From NCBI RefSeq assembly GCF_042432815.1, contig NZ_JBHLWM010000003.1, positions 186,001 through 250,000 on the forward strand: DNA of 64,000 bases, given 5' to 3'. Source of the DNA: Rhodopseudomonas telluris (lineage in GTDB: Bacteria; Pseudomonadota; Alphaproteobacteria; Rhizobiales; Xanthobacteraceae). Positions 35,547-44,508 of this stretch are shown here, piece after piece. How positions within the stretch are numbered: position 1 is the stretch's first letter; each line of letters starts with the position of its first letter. Below the pieces are notes generated by a model. It made no database searches. It had not been told where the DNA came from and was given only the letters and a program-made list of their open reading frames with translations. The translations under genes and the position numbers were made by a program.

Positions 35547-35852
35547 TCAGCTCGCAGCCGCGACCGGCGCAGCGGCCTTCTTCTTGGCGATCGCGCGCTT
35601 CAGCTCCACGGCCTTCGGCGACAGCTCGGCGTCGGTGGCCTTGAGCAGGAAGGCGTCCAGACCACCGCGGTGGTCGACGCTCTTCAGCGCATTGGTCGAC
35701 ACCCGCAGCCGCACCGGGCGGCCGAGCGCGTCGGACAGGAAAGTGACGTTGACCAGATTGGGCAGAAAGCGCCGCTTGGTCTTGATGTTCGAGTGGCTGA
35801 CCTTGTGGCCGGTCTGGGCACCCTTGGCGGTCAGTTCGCAGCGCCGGGACAT
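35547..35852 (-). CDS. rpmB: 50S ribosomal protein L28
   Basis: Ribosomal protein of 101 residues. MSRRCELTAKGAQTGHKVSH and the KTKRRFLPNL segment are the classic L28 N-terminus. The C-terminus has an Ala/Lys-rich tail common in alphaproteobacteria. An intrinsic terminator follows, so it is transcribed alone and ends there. Confidence 0.96.
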   Translation of the reverse strand: MSRRCELTAKGAQTGHKVSHSNIKTKRRFLPNLVNVTFLSDALGRPVRLRVSTNALKSVDHRGGLDAFLLKATDAELSPKAVELKRAIAKKKAAAPVAAAS

Positions 35853-36158
35853 GGCGAAAATCCTTTGTCATCCCCGCCGGCCCACTGGCAGGCGCGGGGG
35901 TTCTATCGACGTCCATTTCAGGAGCCGGGGACCTATAGGCGGGCTCGCGTCCAGCGTCAAGCTGCAGCCGCCGCCGCCGCGGTATTTTGACCGGCAGCGG
36001 GACCCCGCCGCCATCGGCATGCATTGATTTGCCGCGCCGGATCAACGATCTACCATCATATAAACGACGCATTCGATTCCGAAACGATGGATTGCACCGA
36101 TCGTGGTTTTTGGGGTCGGTTGAACGGCGTGCCACGGCCGCCAGGCAGGACGACCTGA
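35853..36158. other. Divergent intergenic region, rpmB / DUF3108 gene
   Basis: A 306-base gap for two divergent promoters. The stretch CTACCATCATATAAACGACG near 36051-36070 is AT-rich and could contain a -10 element. AGGA at 36146-36149 is the ribosome site of the downstream gene. No gene is supported. Confidence 0.4.
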
Positions 36159-37043
36159 GTGAACATTTCCGCCCGCAATTGCTTCCGCCGACAGACCAGC
36201 GCTTCGCCGCGGCTGCAGGTCGCCCTCGCCGGGTTTATCGCGGTGGCTTCAGCGTCGGTCGGATTGTCTGCCCCGGCGGCCGCTCAGGGCAAGCTCGACG
36301 CCCGCTATGAGGCCTCGCTGGCCGGCATCGAAGTCGGCAAGGGCGCCTGGGTGATCGAAATCGCCGACGACCAGTATGCGGCCGCCGCCAGCGGCGCCAC
36401 GTCGGGCGTGATGCAGGCATTCTCCAGCGGCCACGGCAGCGGCGAGGCACAGGGGCGCATCGTCGGCGGCCAGTTCGTGCCGATGAACTACATGGCGTCC
36501 ACCACCAGCGCCAAGAAGACCGAGACGATCCGGATCACGCTGGCCAACGGCAACATCAAGGACTCCTCGATCGAGCCCGAACCGCCGGCGGATGCCGACC
36601 GCATCCCGGTAACCGACGCGCATCGCCGCGGCGTGCTCGATCCGATGACCGCCTCGTTCCTGCGGGTGTCCGGCGTCGGCGATCCGATGTCGCCCGATGC
36701 CTGCCGGGTGTCGACGCCGATCTTCGACGGCCGGATGCGCTACGATCTTCGCCTCGAGTACAAGCGCACCGAGATGGTGAGGGCCGAGAAGGGCTATCAG
36801 GGGCCGGCGCTGGTCTGCGGCATCTATTTCACACCGGTGTCCGGCTACATTCCGGACCGCGCAGCGATCAAATATCTGACCGGGCTGCGCACCATGGAAG
36901 TCTGGCTGGCGCCGATCGCAGGCACGCGGGTGCTGGCGCCGTTCCGGCTGAAGATCCCGACGCCGGTCGGCAATGCCGTGCTGCAGGCGACCCAGTTCAT
37001 CACCACCGCCACGCCGCCGAAATCGGCCTCGCGGGCTCAATAA
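36159..37043 (+). CDS. Periplasmic DUF3108-domain protein
   Basis: A 294-residue secreted protein with a signal peptide (about 1-43, cleavage after AAA in APAAAQG). The mature chain begins LDARYEASLAGIEVGKGAW, the DUF3108 signature, and has the conserved DGRMRYDL strand and CGIYFTPVSGY. The family is found beside LPS and cell-envelope genes in some species but has no assigned activity. Start GTG 36159 follows AGGA. The gene points toward the helicase gene 313 bp downstream but is not obviously co-transcribed. Confidence 0.85.
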   Translation: MNISARNCFRRQTSASPRLQVALAGFIAVASASVGLSAPAAAQGKLDARYEASLAGIEVGKGAWVIEIADDQYAAAASGATSGVMQAFSSGHGSGEAQGRIVGGQFVPMNYMASTTSAKKTETIRITLANGNIKDSSIEPEPPADADRIPVTDAHRRGVLDPMTASFLRVSGVGDPMSPDACRVSTPIFDGRMRYDLRLEYKRTEMVRAEKGYQGPALVCGIYFTPVSGYIPDRAAIKYLTGLRTMEVWLAPIAGTRVLAPFRLKIPTPVGNAVLQATQFITTATPPKSASRAQ

Positions 37044-37356
37044 CACCCCTGCCCGACGAGCGCCCGAACGCCTCCCGCAGTCCGAGTCGAATCCAGTTGA
37101 CTCGCCGGGGAATCGTCGAACGCATGGCCGAGCGGAATAAGGCGCATTTTCGAGCGTTGATCTTCGCCCCCGTCCCTGATCTGGTGAGGAAGATCTTAGG
37201 CGACGCAAGATGTTGCGATTGGGGGCGCATCGAATCCATCGAGTCACCGATTCGGCCGCGTTTCGTTCGGGACTCGTTCCACAGCTTAACCCGCGTGCGC
37301 TGCGGCGTCGCAATGTGACACATCTTTGACCGCAGCCACGCAGAAATACAGCCAAA
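37044..37356. other. Intergenic region upstream of the helicase gene
   Basis: 313 bases without a gene. Some segments (AGATCTTAGG, TGACACATCTTTGACC) are unlike the GC-rich background and may belong to the promoter of the helicase-S4-fdxA-carD series. No repeat or riboswitch was recognised. Confidence 0.4.
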
Positions 37357-40300
37357 ATGCCTCTTTCGTTTTCCGCGCCGTTTACCAATGACCGGGCGCC
37401 CGGCGCCGGCGTCACGGCGGTGCTGGGCCCGACCAACACCGGCAAGACCCATCTGGCGATCGAGCGCATGGTGGCGCATTCGTCCGGGCTGATCGGTTTG
37501 CCGCTCCGTCTGCTGGCGCGCGAGGTCTACAACAAGATCGTCGAGCGGGTTGGCCCGGATGCGGTCGCGCTGGTCACCGGCGAAGAGAAGATCAAGCCGC
37601 CCAAGGCGCGCTACTGGGTGTCGACCGTCGAGGCCATGCCGCGCGATCTCGACGTGTCGTTTCTGGCCGTCGACGAGATCCAGATCGCCGCCGACCTCGA
37701 GCGCGGCCACGTCTTCACCGATCGCATCCTGCGCCGGCGCGGCCGCGACGAAACGCTGCTGCTCGGCGCCGCGACGATGCGGCCGATCATCGAGCGGCTG
37801 CTGCCGGGCGTCAGCATCGTCACCAGACCGCGGCTGTCGCAGCTCGAATTCGCCGGCGACCGCAAGCTGACGCGGCAGCCGCGCCGGACCGCGATCGTGG
37901 CGTTCTCGGCCGACGAAGTGTACGCCATCGCCGAGCTGATCAAGCGCCAGCACGGCGGCGCCGCGGTAGTGCTCGGCTCGCTGTCGCCGCGCACCCGCAA
38001 CGCCCAGGTCGCGATGTTTCAGTCCGGCGACGTCGATTATCTGGTCGCCACCGACGCGATTGGGATGGGTCTCAACCTCGACGTCGATCACGTCGCCTTC
38101 GCGTCCGACCGCAAATTCGACGGCTACCAATTCCGCCGGCTGACCCCGGCCGAATTCAGTCAGATCGCCGGCCGCGCCGGCCGCGCCACCCGAGACGGCA
38201 CCTTCGGCACCACCGGGCGCTGCGCGCCATTCGAGCCCGAGCTCGTCAACGCCCTGCAGAACCACACGTTCGAGCCGGTGAAGATGCTGCAATGGCGCAA
38301 TTCGCAGCTTAATTTCGGCTCGGTCGGCGCGCTGCAGGTCTCGCTGGCGGAGTCGCCACGCCACGACGCGCTGACCCGCGCGCCGGTCGCCGAGGACCTG
38401 CGGGTGCTCGACCACGCCGCCCGGGACGGCGATGTGCGCGACATGGCGCATGGCGCCGCAGCCGTCGAGCGGCTATGGGACGTTTGCCAGGTCCCGGACT
38501 ATCGCAAGATCGCGCCGGCGGCCCACGCCGAACTGGTGACGACGCTGTATCGGTTTCTGATGCAGAAAGGCCGGATTCCGGACAGCTGGTTTGCCGCTCA
38601 GGTCGAGCAGGCCGACCGGATCGACGGCGGCATCGACACGCTTTCGGCACGGATCGCTCAGATCCGGACATGGACTTTCGTCGCCAACCGGGCCGACTGG
38701 CTGGCTGATCCTGACCACTGGCAAGGCATTTCGCGCGACATTGAAAATAAATTGTCAGATGCGCTGCACGAACGCCTCACGGAACGTTTCGTAGATCGTC
38801 GGACCAGTGTATTGATGCGCCGCCTGCGGGAAAACACGATGTTGAATACGGAAATTGGTAAGACCGGCGAAGTCATCGTCGAGGGACATGTGATTGGTCG
38901 TCTCGACGGCTTCACCTTCGCGCCGGACGCGGCCGAGGCCGGGTCGGATGCGAAGGCGCTGCAGGCGACCGCGCAGAAGGCCCTGGCCGGCGAAATCGAC
39001 GCCCGCGCCGAGAAGCTTGCGGCCGCTCCCGACGAACAATTCGTCCTGACGTCGGAAGGTATCGTGCGCTGGACCGGCGACGCGGTGGCGCGGCTGGTCG
39101 GCTCCGACGACGTGCTCCGGCCGCGGCTGCGTATCATCGCGGATGATCGTCTGGCGGGTGCGCCGCGCGAAGCCGTGCAGGCGCGGCTCGACCTCTGGCT
39201 CAAGACGCATATCGAAAAGATTCTCGGGCCGCTGTTCGAACTCGGCAAAGCCGAGGACATCACCGGCATCGGCCGCGGCATCGCCTTCCAGCTGATCGAG
39301 TCGCTGGGCGTGATCGAGCGCAGCAAGATCGCCACGGAGATGAAGGATCTCGACCAGCCGTCGCGCGCGACGCTGCGCAAATACGGCGTGCGGTTCGGCG
39401 CTTATCACATCTACATTCCGTCGCTGCTGAAGCCGGCGGCGCGCGCGCTGGCGTCGCTGCTGTGGGCGCAGAAGCTCGACAATGTCGACATGTCGGCGCT
39501 GTCGGGCGCGCAACATCTGGCGAGCAGCGGCCGGACCTCGTTTCCAGTCGACAAGGCGCTGGACCGCGACGCCTATCGCACGCTGGGCTACCGGCTGTGC
39601 GGCGAACGCGCGGTCCGCGTCGATATTCTCGAGCGGCTCGCCGATCTGATCCGTCCCGCGCTGGCGTGGCGCGAGGGCATGCCGGGCGAGAAGCCGGCTG
39701 GCGCCTTCGATGGCCGCAGCTTCGTGGTGACCCAGGCGATGACGTCGCTGACCGGATCGGCCGGCGAGGACTTCGCCTCGATCCTCCGCGCGCTGGGCTA
39801 TCGCATGGAGAAGCGGCCGCCGCTGCCGCAGGCTGCCGCGCCGCAGCCGGCGCAAGCCGAGGCGACCGTTGCGCCCGCCGCCGAGACGACATTCTCGGCC
39901 GAAGATCATGCCATCCTGGCCGGCGCGATTGCGTTCGAGCCGTCCACGACGGTGGACGCGCGGGAGGCCGCCGCTCCGAGCGAGCCGGCCGATGCGCCGG
40001 CCGAAACGACCGCCGCCGCGCAGGACACGCCGGCCGCCGAATCCAGCGAATCCGCGGCGGAAGCGGCGCCAGCCGAAGCTGCTGCTGCGCCTGAAGATGC
40101 TGCGTCTCAAGAGTCTAAGGCGGAAGCGACCGATGCGGACGCTCCGACGGCCGAAGCTAGTGCTGCCGAAGCCGGGACTGCTGAGGCCGCCCCTGCGGCA
40201 GAAGCTGCCACGGCGGATGCCGCCGCCAAGCCGCAGCCGGATCTGGTCGAGGTGTGGCGTCCCGGCGGACGGTCCGACGAGCATCGGCCGCGCCACGACC

Positions 40301-40698
40301 GTAACAAGCGCCACACCAACAATCGCCCGCAGCATGGCCAGGGCGGCCAGGCGGCCGCCGAAGGCGAAGCTGGCGCGCGGCAGGACCGCCCGGATCAGGG
40401 CGGACGCCGCGGCAAGGGAGACTTCCGCCGCGATCGTCGCGAAGGCGACGGCGGCGCGACGCGACGCGACGCCCAGGGCGAAGGCCGTCCGCCGCGCGAG
40501 GGCTTCAAGGGCCGCGACAAATTCCCGAACAAATTCCAGGGCGGCAAGGGCGGTCGCGACAATCAGGGCGGCGGATCGCACCGGCAGGTGCATTCCAGCG
40601 CGCCGCCGCGCGAACGCGACCGGCCGATCGATCCGAATTCGCCGTTCGCCAAGCTCGCGGCGCTCAAGGAGCAGCTGTCCGCCGGCCGCAAGGAGTGA
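37357..40698 (+). CDS. Suv3-like DEAD/DExH RNA helicase with long low-complexity tail
   Basis: A 1113-residue superfamily-2 helicase. Walker A GPTNTGKT (24-31) and LAVDEIQ (about residues 104-110, motif II with DE) resemble mitochondrial Suv3 RNA helicases; QIAGRAGRATRDGTFGTTG is motif VI. The helicase and accessory domains end near 820. Residues about 825-970 are Ala/Glu/Pro-rich, and 970-1090 are Arg/Gly/Asp-rich (RRGKGDFRRDRREGDGG), features of disordered RNA-binding tails. The partner of Suv3 in mitochondria is a 3' exonuclease; the bacterial role is likely in RNA turnover or ribosome assembly. An S4 RNA-binding gene follows. Confidence 0.9.
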   Translation: MPLSFSAPFTNDRAPGAGVTAVLGPTNTGKTHLAIERMVAHSSGLIGLPLRLLAREVYNKIVERVGPDAVALVTGEEKIKPPKARYWVSTVEAMPRDLDVSFLAVDEIQIAADLERGHVFTDRILRRRGRDETLLLGAATMRPIIERLLPGVSIVTRPRLSQLEFAGDRKLTRQPRRTAIVAFSADEVYAIAELIKRQHGGAAVVLGSLSPRTRNAQVAMFQSGDVDYLVATDAIGMGLNLDVDHVAFASDRKFDGYQFRRLTPAEFSQIAGRAGRATRDGTFGTTGRCAPFEPELVNALQNHTFEPVKMLQWRNSQLNFGSVGALQVSLAESPRHDALTRAPVAEDLRVLDHAARDGDVRDMAHGAAAVERLWDVCQVPDYRKIAPAAHAELVTTLYRFLMQKGRIPDSWFAAQVEQADRIDGGIDTLSARIAQIRTWTFVANRADWLADPDHWQGISRDIENKLSDALHERLTERFVDRRTSVLMRRLRENTMLNTEIGKTGEVIVEGHVIGRLDGFTFAPDAAEAGSDAKALQATAQKALAGEIDARAEKLAAAPDEQFVLTSEGIVRWTGDAVARLVGSDDVLRPRLRIIADDRLAGAPREAVQARLDLWLKTHIEKILGPLFELGKAEDITGIGRGIAFQLIESLGVIERSKIATEMKDLDQPSRATLRKYGVRFGAYHIYIPSLLKPAARALASLLWAQKLDNVDMSALSGAQHLASSGRTSFPVDKALDRDAYRTLGYRLCGERAVRVDILERLADLIRPALAWREGMPGEKPAGAFDGRSFVVTQAMTSLTGSAGEDFASILRALGYRMEKRPPLPQAAAPQPAQAEATVAPAAETTFSAEDHAILAGAIAFEPSTTVDAREAAAPSEPADAPAETTAAAQDTPAAESSESAAEAAPAEAAAAPEDAASQESKAEATDADAPTAEASAAEAGTAEAAPAAEAATADAAAKPQPDLVEVWRPGGRSDEHRPRHDRNKRHTNNRPQHGQGGQAAAEGEAGARQDRPDQGGRRGKGDFRRDRREGDGGATRRDAQGEGRPPREGFKGRDKFPNKFQGGKGGRDNQGGGSHRQVHSSAPPRERDRPIDPNSPFAKLAALKEQLSAGRKE

Positions 40699-40737
40699 GC
40701 CTCGCCGCGCAACCGCGCGGCTGATCCAGGGTGGTGC

Positions 40738-41007
40738 GTGGAGCGGCAGCGTCTCGACAAATGGCTGTGGCATGCGCGGGTCGTCAGGGCCCGCAGCACG
40801 GCGGCCGCGCTGGTGGAAAGCGGCCATGTCCGGATCAACGGCGCGCGCGAGACATCGCCGGGCCACGGCGTCAAAGCCGGCGACGTGCTGACGATTGCGC
40901 TGGATCGTGGCGTCCGGGTGCTGAAAGTGATTGGATTTGCGGAGCGCCGCGGCGACGCGGCCTCCGTTACTGGACTTTATGCCGATCTCGAAGTGCCACG
41001 GGAATAG
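40738..41007 (+). CDS. S4-domain RNA-binding protein (Hsp15/YlmH-like)
   Basis: An 89-residue S4-domain protein, RLDKWLWHARVVRARSTAA being the hallmark N-terminal helix and VRINGARETSPGHGVKAGD the S4 fold. Hsp15 relatives bind stalled 50S-peptidyl-tRNA. The start is GTG 40738, 39 bases after the helicase stop, so it is probably co-transcribed. A link with the helicase in RNA or ribosome quality control is inferred. Confidence 0.88.
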   Translation: MERQRLDKWLWHARVVRARSTAAALVESGHVRINGARETSPGHGVKAGDVLTIALDRGVRVLKVIGFAERRGDAASVTGLYADLEVPRE

Positions 41008-41082
41008 GCATCTTCATCTTGCGGCTGTGGGACACCTGCGGTACGCAAACACTCAAAATTAGAACCGTTCCGGAGCCTTCGG

Positions 41083-41421
41083 ATGACTTACGTCGTCACT
41101 GAAAACTGCATCAAGTGCAAATACACCGATTGCGTCGAAGTCTGCCCCGTCGATTGCTTCTACGAGGGCGAGAACATGCTGGTCATCCATCCGGACGAAT
41201 GCATCGACTGCGGCGTGTGCGAACCGGAATGCCCGGCCGACGCCATCAAGCCCGACACCGAGCCGGGGCTCGAGAAGTGGCTCGAGCTGAACTCCGAATA
41301 CGCCAAGACCTGGCCGAACCTGACCCAGAAGAAGGACGCGCCGGACGAGGCCAAGCAGTTCGACGGCATGGACGGCAAGTTCGACAAGTTCTTCTCGAAG
41401 GAGCCGGGCACCGGCGACTAA
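41083..41421 (+). CDS. fdxA: Ferredoxin FdxA, 7Fe type
   Basis: A 112-residue ferredoxin with two clusters, [3Fe-4S] and [4Fe-4S]. Cysteines appear as CIKCKYTDCVEVCPVDC and later CIDCGVCEPECP. The C-terminal 50 residues form the extended helix of the Azotobacter FdI/FdxA class. It serves as a low-potential electron carrier; partner not shown. It stands between the S4 gene and carD, as in other alphaproteobacteria. Confidence 0.95.
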   Translation: MTYVVTENCIKCKYTDCVEVCPVDCFYEGENMLVIHPDECIDCGVCEPECPADAIKPDTEPGLEKWLELNSEYAKTWPNLTQKKDAPDEAKQFDGMDGKFDKFFSKEPGTGD

Positions 41422-41682
41422 GCCGGAGCACGCGACCGGCACGCCCGCCGGGGCGTGATTTCTCAACCCGGCTTAACCCTGTTGATGATGAATCGACCTG
41501 GTCCCCGCGAGGAACCGGGCCGATTCGTCATAAATCATTGATTTTTGCGGGAAATGTGCTATATTTGGCACATTCTAGAAACTCGGCATGCCATTTTTGC
41601 GGCCGGGAAGGGATCCCGTCAAGAACAACGAACAGGGGCGTGGCGGTTCCACGCGCAGGCTGTGTCACAGAAAACGCGTAAA

Positions 41683-42747
41683 ATGAGTGCTTCCTCGAAG
41701 GGTGCCAAGCACGCTGGCAGCCGCAGCGCAACCACCAACCGATCCCGGACTTCAGCCAAGGACACCCGGACCGCCAAATCGACCCCGACACGGTCCTCTG
41801 CATCCAAGGCGCCCAAGGCCAAGGTGACCGCTCCCAAGGCGAGCACCGCCAAGCCGACAACCGCTAAGGGTTCCGCCGCGAAGGCTTCGGCCTCCAAGGC
41901 GACGGCCCTCAAGTCCTCGAAAAACAAAAGAAGTGAAATGCCATCCAAGACCGCGAAACCCGCCGCTGCGGCGACCGTCTCCAAGGCCGCTTCCGCGAAA
42001 CCTGCCGTCAAGCCTGCCGCCAAGGCGCCCGTCTCGGCTCCGGTCGCGCCCGCCGCTGCCGCGCCGAAGGCTGCCGCTAAGCCGGAGGTGAAGCCGGTGG
42101 CTGCGAAGCCCGCGCCCGCCCCCAAGGCCGAGGAGCCGAAGAAGGCGGTGACCCAGCGTCAGGGCTTCAAGGCCAACGAGTTCGTGGTCTATCCGGCGCA
42201 CGGCGTCGGCCAGATCCTGGCGATCGAGGAGCAGGAAATCGCGGGCGCCAAGCTCGAGCTGTTCGTCATCAACTTCATCAAGGACAAGATGACGCTGCGC
42301 GTGCCGACCGCCAAGGTCGCCAATGTGGGCATGCGCAAGCTGTCGGACCCGGCGCTGGTCAAGAAGGCGCTGGAGACGCTGAAGGGCCGTGCCCGCGTCA
42401 AGCGGACGATGTGGTCACGCCGCGCCCAGGAATACGAAGCGAAGATCAACTCCGGCGACATCGTTGCGATCGCCGAAGTCGTGCGCGACCTGTACCGCTC
42501 GGAATCGCAGCCCGAGCAGTCCTACAGCGAACGCCAGCTCTATGAAGCGGCGCTCGACCGGCTGTCGCGCGAAATCGCGGTGGTCCAGCAGGTCACCGAG
42601 ACCGAAGCCGTCAAGGAAGTCGAAGGTCAGCTCGCCAAGAGCCCCCGTCGCGGCGCCAAGGCCGATGCGGATGCCGAGAGCGACACCGATACGGATGGCG
42701 ATCTCGACGGTGACAGCGACGACACCGTGACCGACGAAGCCGCGTAA
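41683..42747 (+). CDS. CarD-family transcription regulator with H1-like N-terminal region
   Basis: A 354-residue protein: the C-terminal CarD/TRCF RNA-polymerase-interaction domain begins near QGFKANEFVVYPAHGVGQIL and continues with KLSDPALVKKALETLKGRARVKRTMWSRRAQEYEAKI. CarD binds the RNAP beta subunit and stabilises open promoters. The first 150 residues are Ala/Lys/Ser/Thr/Pro-rich (AKSTPTRSSASKAPKAK...), like histone H1 tails. The ATG at 41683 has no clear ribosome site; ATG 41938 (269-residue form, MPSKTAKPAA) is a real alternative. An intrinsic terminator follows. Confidence 0.88.
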   Translation: MSASSKGAKHAGSRSATTNRSRTSAKDTRTAKSTPTRSSASKAPKAKVTAPKASTAKPTTAKGSAAKASASKATALKSSKNKRSEMPSKTAKPAAAATVSKAASAKPAVKPAAKAPVSAPVAPAAAAPKAAAKPEVKPVAAKPAPAPKAEEPKKAVTQRQGFKANEFVVYPAHGVGQILAIEEQEIAGAKLELFVINFIKDKMTLRVPTAKVANVGMRKLSDPALVKKALETLKGRARVKRTMWSRRAQEYEAKINSGDIVAIAEVVRDLYRSESQPEQSYSERQLYEAALDRLSREIAVVQQVTETEAVKEVEGQLAKSPRRGAKADADAESDTDTDGDLDGDSDDTVTDEAA

Positions 42748-42790
42748 GGCACGCGATCAGGTCTGAGAATCAAAGCTACGTAAGAATTGA

Positions 42791-42819
42791 AGGCCCGGCG
42801 GAACGCCGGGCCTTTTTTT
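42791..42819 (+). terminator. Intrinsic terminator after the carD gene
   Basis: AGGCCCGGCG and CGCCGGGCCT form a ten-pair stem with a short GAA loop, followed by seven T. It ends the helicase-S4-fdxA-carD series. Confidence 0.93.
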
Positions 42820-42991
42820 GTTGTCGATCCTGATAGCAAGCCGAGCGCGCCGCCCGTCAGGCTGCTTGCCCGTGATCCGCCAGGCTGTGGCCGCCGAAAG
42901 GCGGTCCCGAACAGATCGCACAGGCATATCGACCATCGCCATCGCCGAACCGGGGTTGCCGCTCGGCTGAGCTGGCGGCGGCATCGATCGC

Positions 42992-44488
42992 TCAGTCGAC
43001 CACGATCTTCACCAGATCGCGCGGCTTCACCGTGGCGTTGGCTTCGAGGCCGTTCAGCACGCGGAAGCGCTCCAGCGGGCGGTCGACGCCGGCCATGCGA
43101 TGCGACAACGACTCGACGGTGTCGCCCGGCTGCACGGTGATCACCTTGATCCGCAGCGGCCGCGCTGCCTGGATTTCGTCGAGCGTCAGGCGGCGAAACG
43201 AATTCACCGTATCGCGCGAATTGCGATCGCTCTCGGCCGACTTCTGCCGGGTCGCGAAAATGAAGCGATAGACGTCGCTGCCGAACCGCAGCGCGTAGAC
43301 CTTGAACTGCCACTGATCGCCCCGCGCCGAGACGGATGCCGCGGGGAAGCCGTTGATGCTCAGCTCCTCGGTCGAGCTGCGATCGACATTCTCCATCCAG
43401 CCGGAATTCAGGTAGTCGCCGAGCGATTGCTCCGCAGGGACGCGGACGACGTCGAACCGCATCGCCTGACTGCCGCCCTCGCGCACCCCGATCACCGCCT
43501 GCGCGGTGTTATCGAGCGTGTAGCTCTCCGGGACCTGGAAGGTGAAGCCGAGCTTGGGGTGCAGGAAGCGGCGGCCACGCACGAAGCCTTCGCTCGGGTC
43601 CTCGCCGTAGACGATGTTGTCGATCGCGTTGAGATAGGTCTCGCGGTCGCGCTCGCCCTTCGCGGTCTGCTCGGCCGAGGCGTATTGCCGGGCGTTGTTC
43701 TGCGCATTGCGCACCCGCTCCGGCGTGGCCGGGTGCGAGGCCAGGAAGTCCTGCGACCGCCCATCGCCGCCGCGGCCGGCCTTCAGCGCGGCGTTGCGCT
43801 CCATCGCGGTGAGGAAGCGCGACGCACCGTAAGGATCGAACTGGGCGCGCGCCGAGATGCCGACGCCGATGCCGTCGGCCTCCAGCTCCTGCTGCCGCGA
43901 GAAGCTCGCCATCGACAGCTTGGTCTTGGCCAGCGCCAGCGCGGTCATCTCCGGATCATTGCCCATGTCGGTAACGACGCGGGTGACGAGCGCGGCCTGG
44001 CGCGCCTGGTCTTCGCGAATCGCCGCGTGCTTGGCGAGCACATGCGCCATTTCGTGCGACAGCACCGAGGACAATTCCGACGTATCGCTGGCCAGCGCGA
44101 CCAGCCCGCGGGTGACGTAAAGCTGCCCGGTCGGCAGCGCGAAGGCATTCACGGCGCCGGAATTGAGGATCGTCACCTTGTAGGTGAGATCGGGCCGGTC
44201 CGACGCCGCGACCAGGCGATCGACCGTGCTGGTGATCAGCGCTTCCAGCTTGGGATCGTCGTAAGCGCCCCCATAGGTCGCAAGGATGCGCTCGTGCTCG
44301 CGTTCGGCAGCCGGCGACTGCGCGGCAGGCCGAAGGACGGGCTTGGCGGCCGGCGTGCTGGACGGGATCGAGGCCGTCTCGAAACGGCGAAAATCGCCGC
44401 ATCCCGCGAGCGTCAGCACGCCGAGCAGCGGCAACACCAGCCAGCGGCGGCTCCTCCAGATGCTGCGCCGTCCCTCGGATGCGATCAC
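42992..44488 (-). CDS. M48-family metalloprotease lipoprotein with LysM-like C-terminus
   Basis: A 498-residue envelope protease. The signal peptide ends in LAGC with lipidated Cys 30. The zinc motif HEMAH is at 145-149, and the third ligand Glu is in ELEADGIG, as in M48 (BepA/LoiP-like) peptidases that act on outer-membrane proteins. The C-terminal 60 residues (VITVQPGDTVESLSHRMAG, LNGLEANATVKPRDLVKIV) resemble a LysM domain, which would bind peptidoglycan. The next gene in the same direction upstream, 20 bp away, is a thermonuclease-like lipoprotein. Confidence 0.9.
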   Translation of the reverse strand: MIASEGRRSIWRSRRWLVLPLLGVLTLAGCGDFRRFETASIPSSTPAAKPVLRPAAQSPAAEREHERILATYGGAYDDPKLEALITSTVDRLVAASDRPDLTYKVTILNSGAVNAFALPTGQLYVTRGLVALASDTSELSSVLSHEMAHVLAKHAAIREDQARQAALVTRVVTDMGNDPEMTALALAKTKLSMASFSRQQELEADGIGVGISARAQFDPYGASRFLTAMERNAALKAGRGGDGRSQDFLASHPATPERVRNAQNNARQYASAEQTAKGERDRETYLNAIDNIVYGEDPSEGFVRGRRFLHPKLGFTFQVPESYTLDNTAQAVIGVREGGSQAMRFDVVRVPAEQSLGDYLNSGWMENVDRSSTEELSINGFPAASVSARGDQWQFKVYALRFGSDVYRFIFATRQKSAESDRNSRDTVNSFRRLTLDEIQAARPLRIKVITVQPGDTVESLSHRMAGVDRPLERFRVLNGLEANATVKPRDLVKIVVD

Positions 44489-44508
44489 GTAATGGCTCTC
44501 TGCGGACG

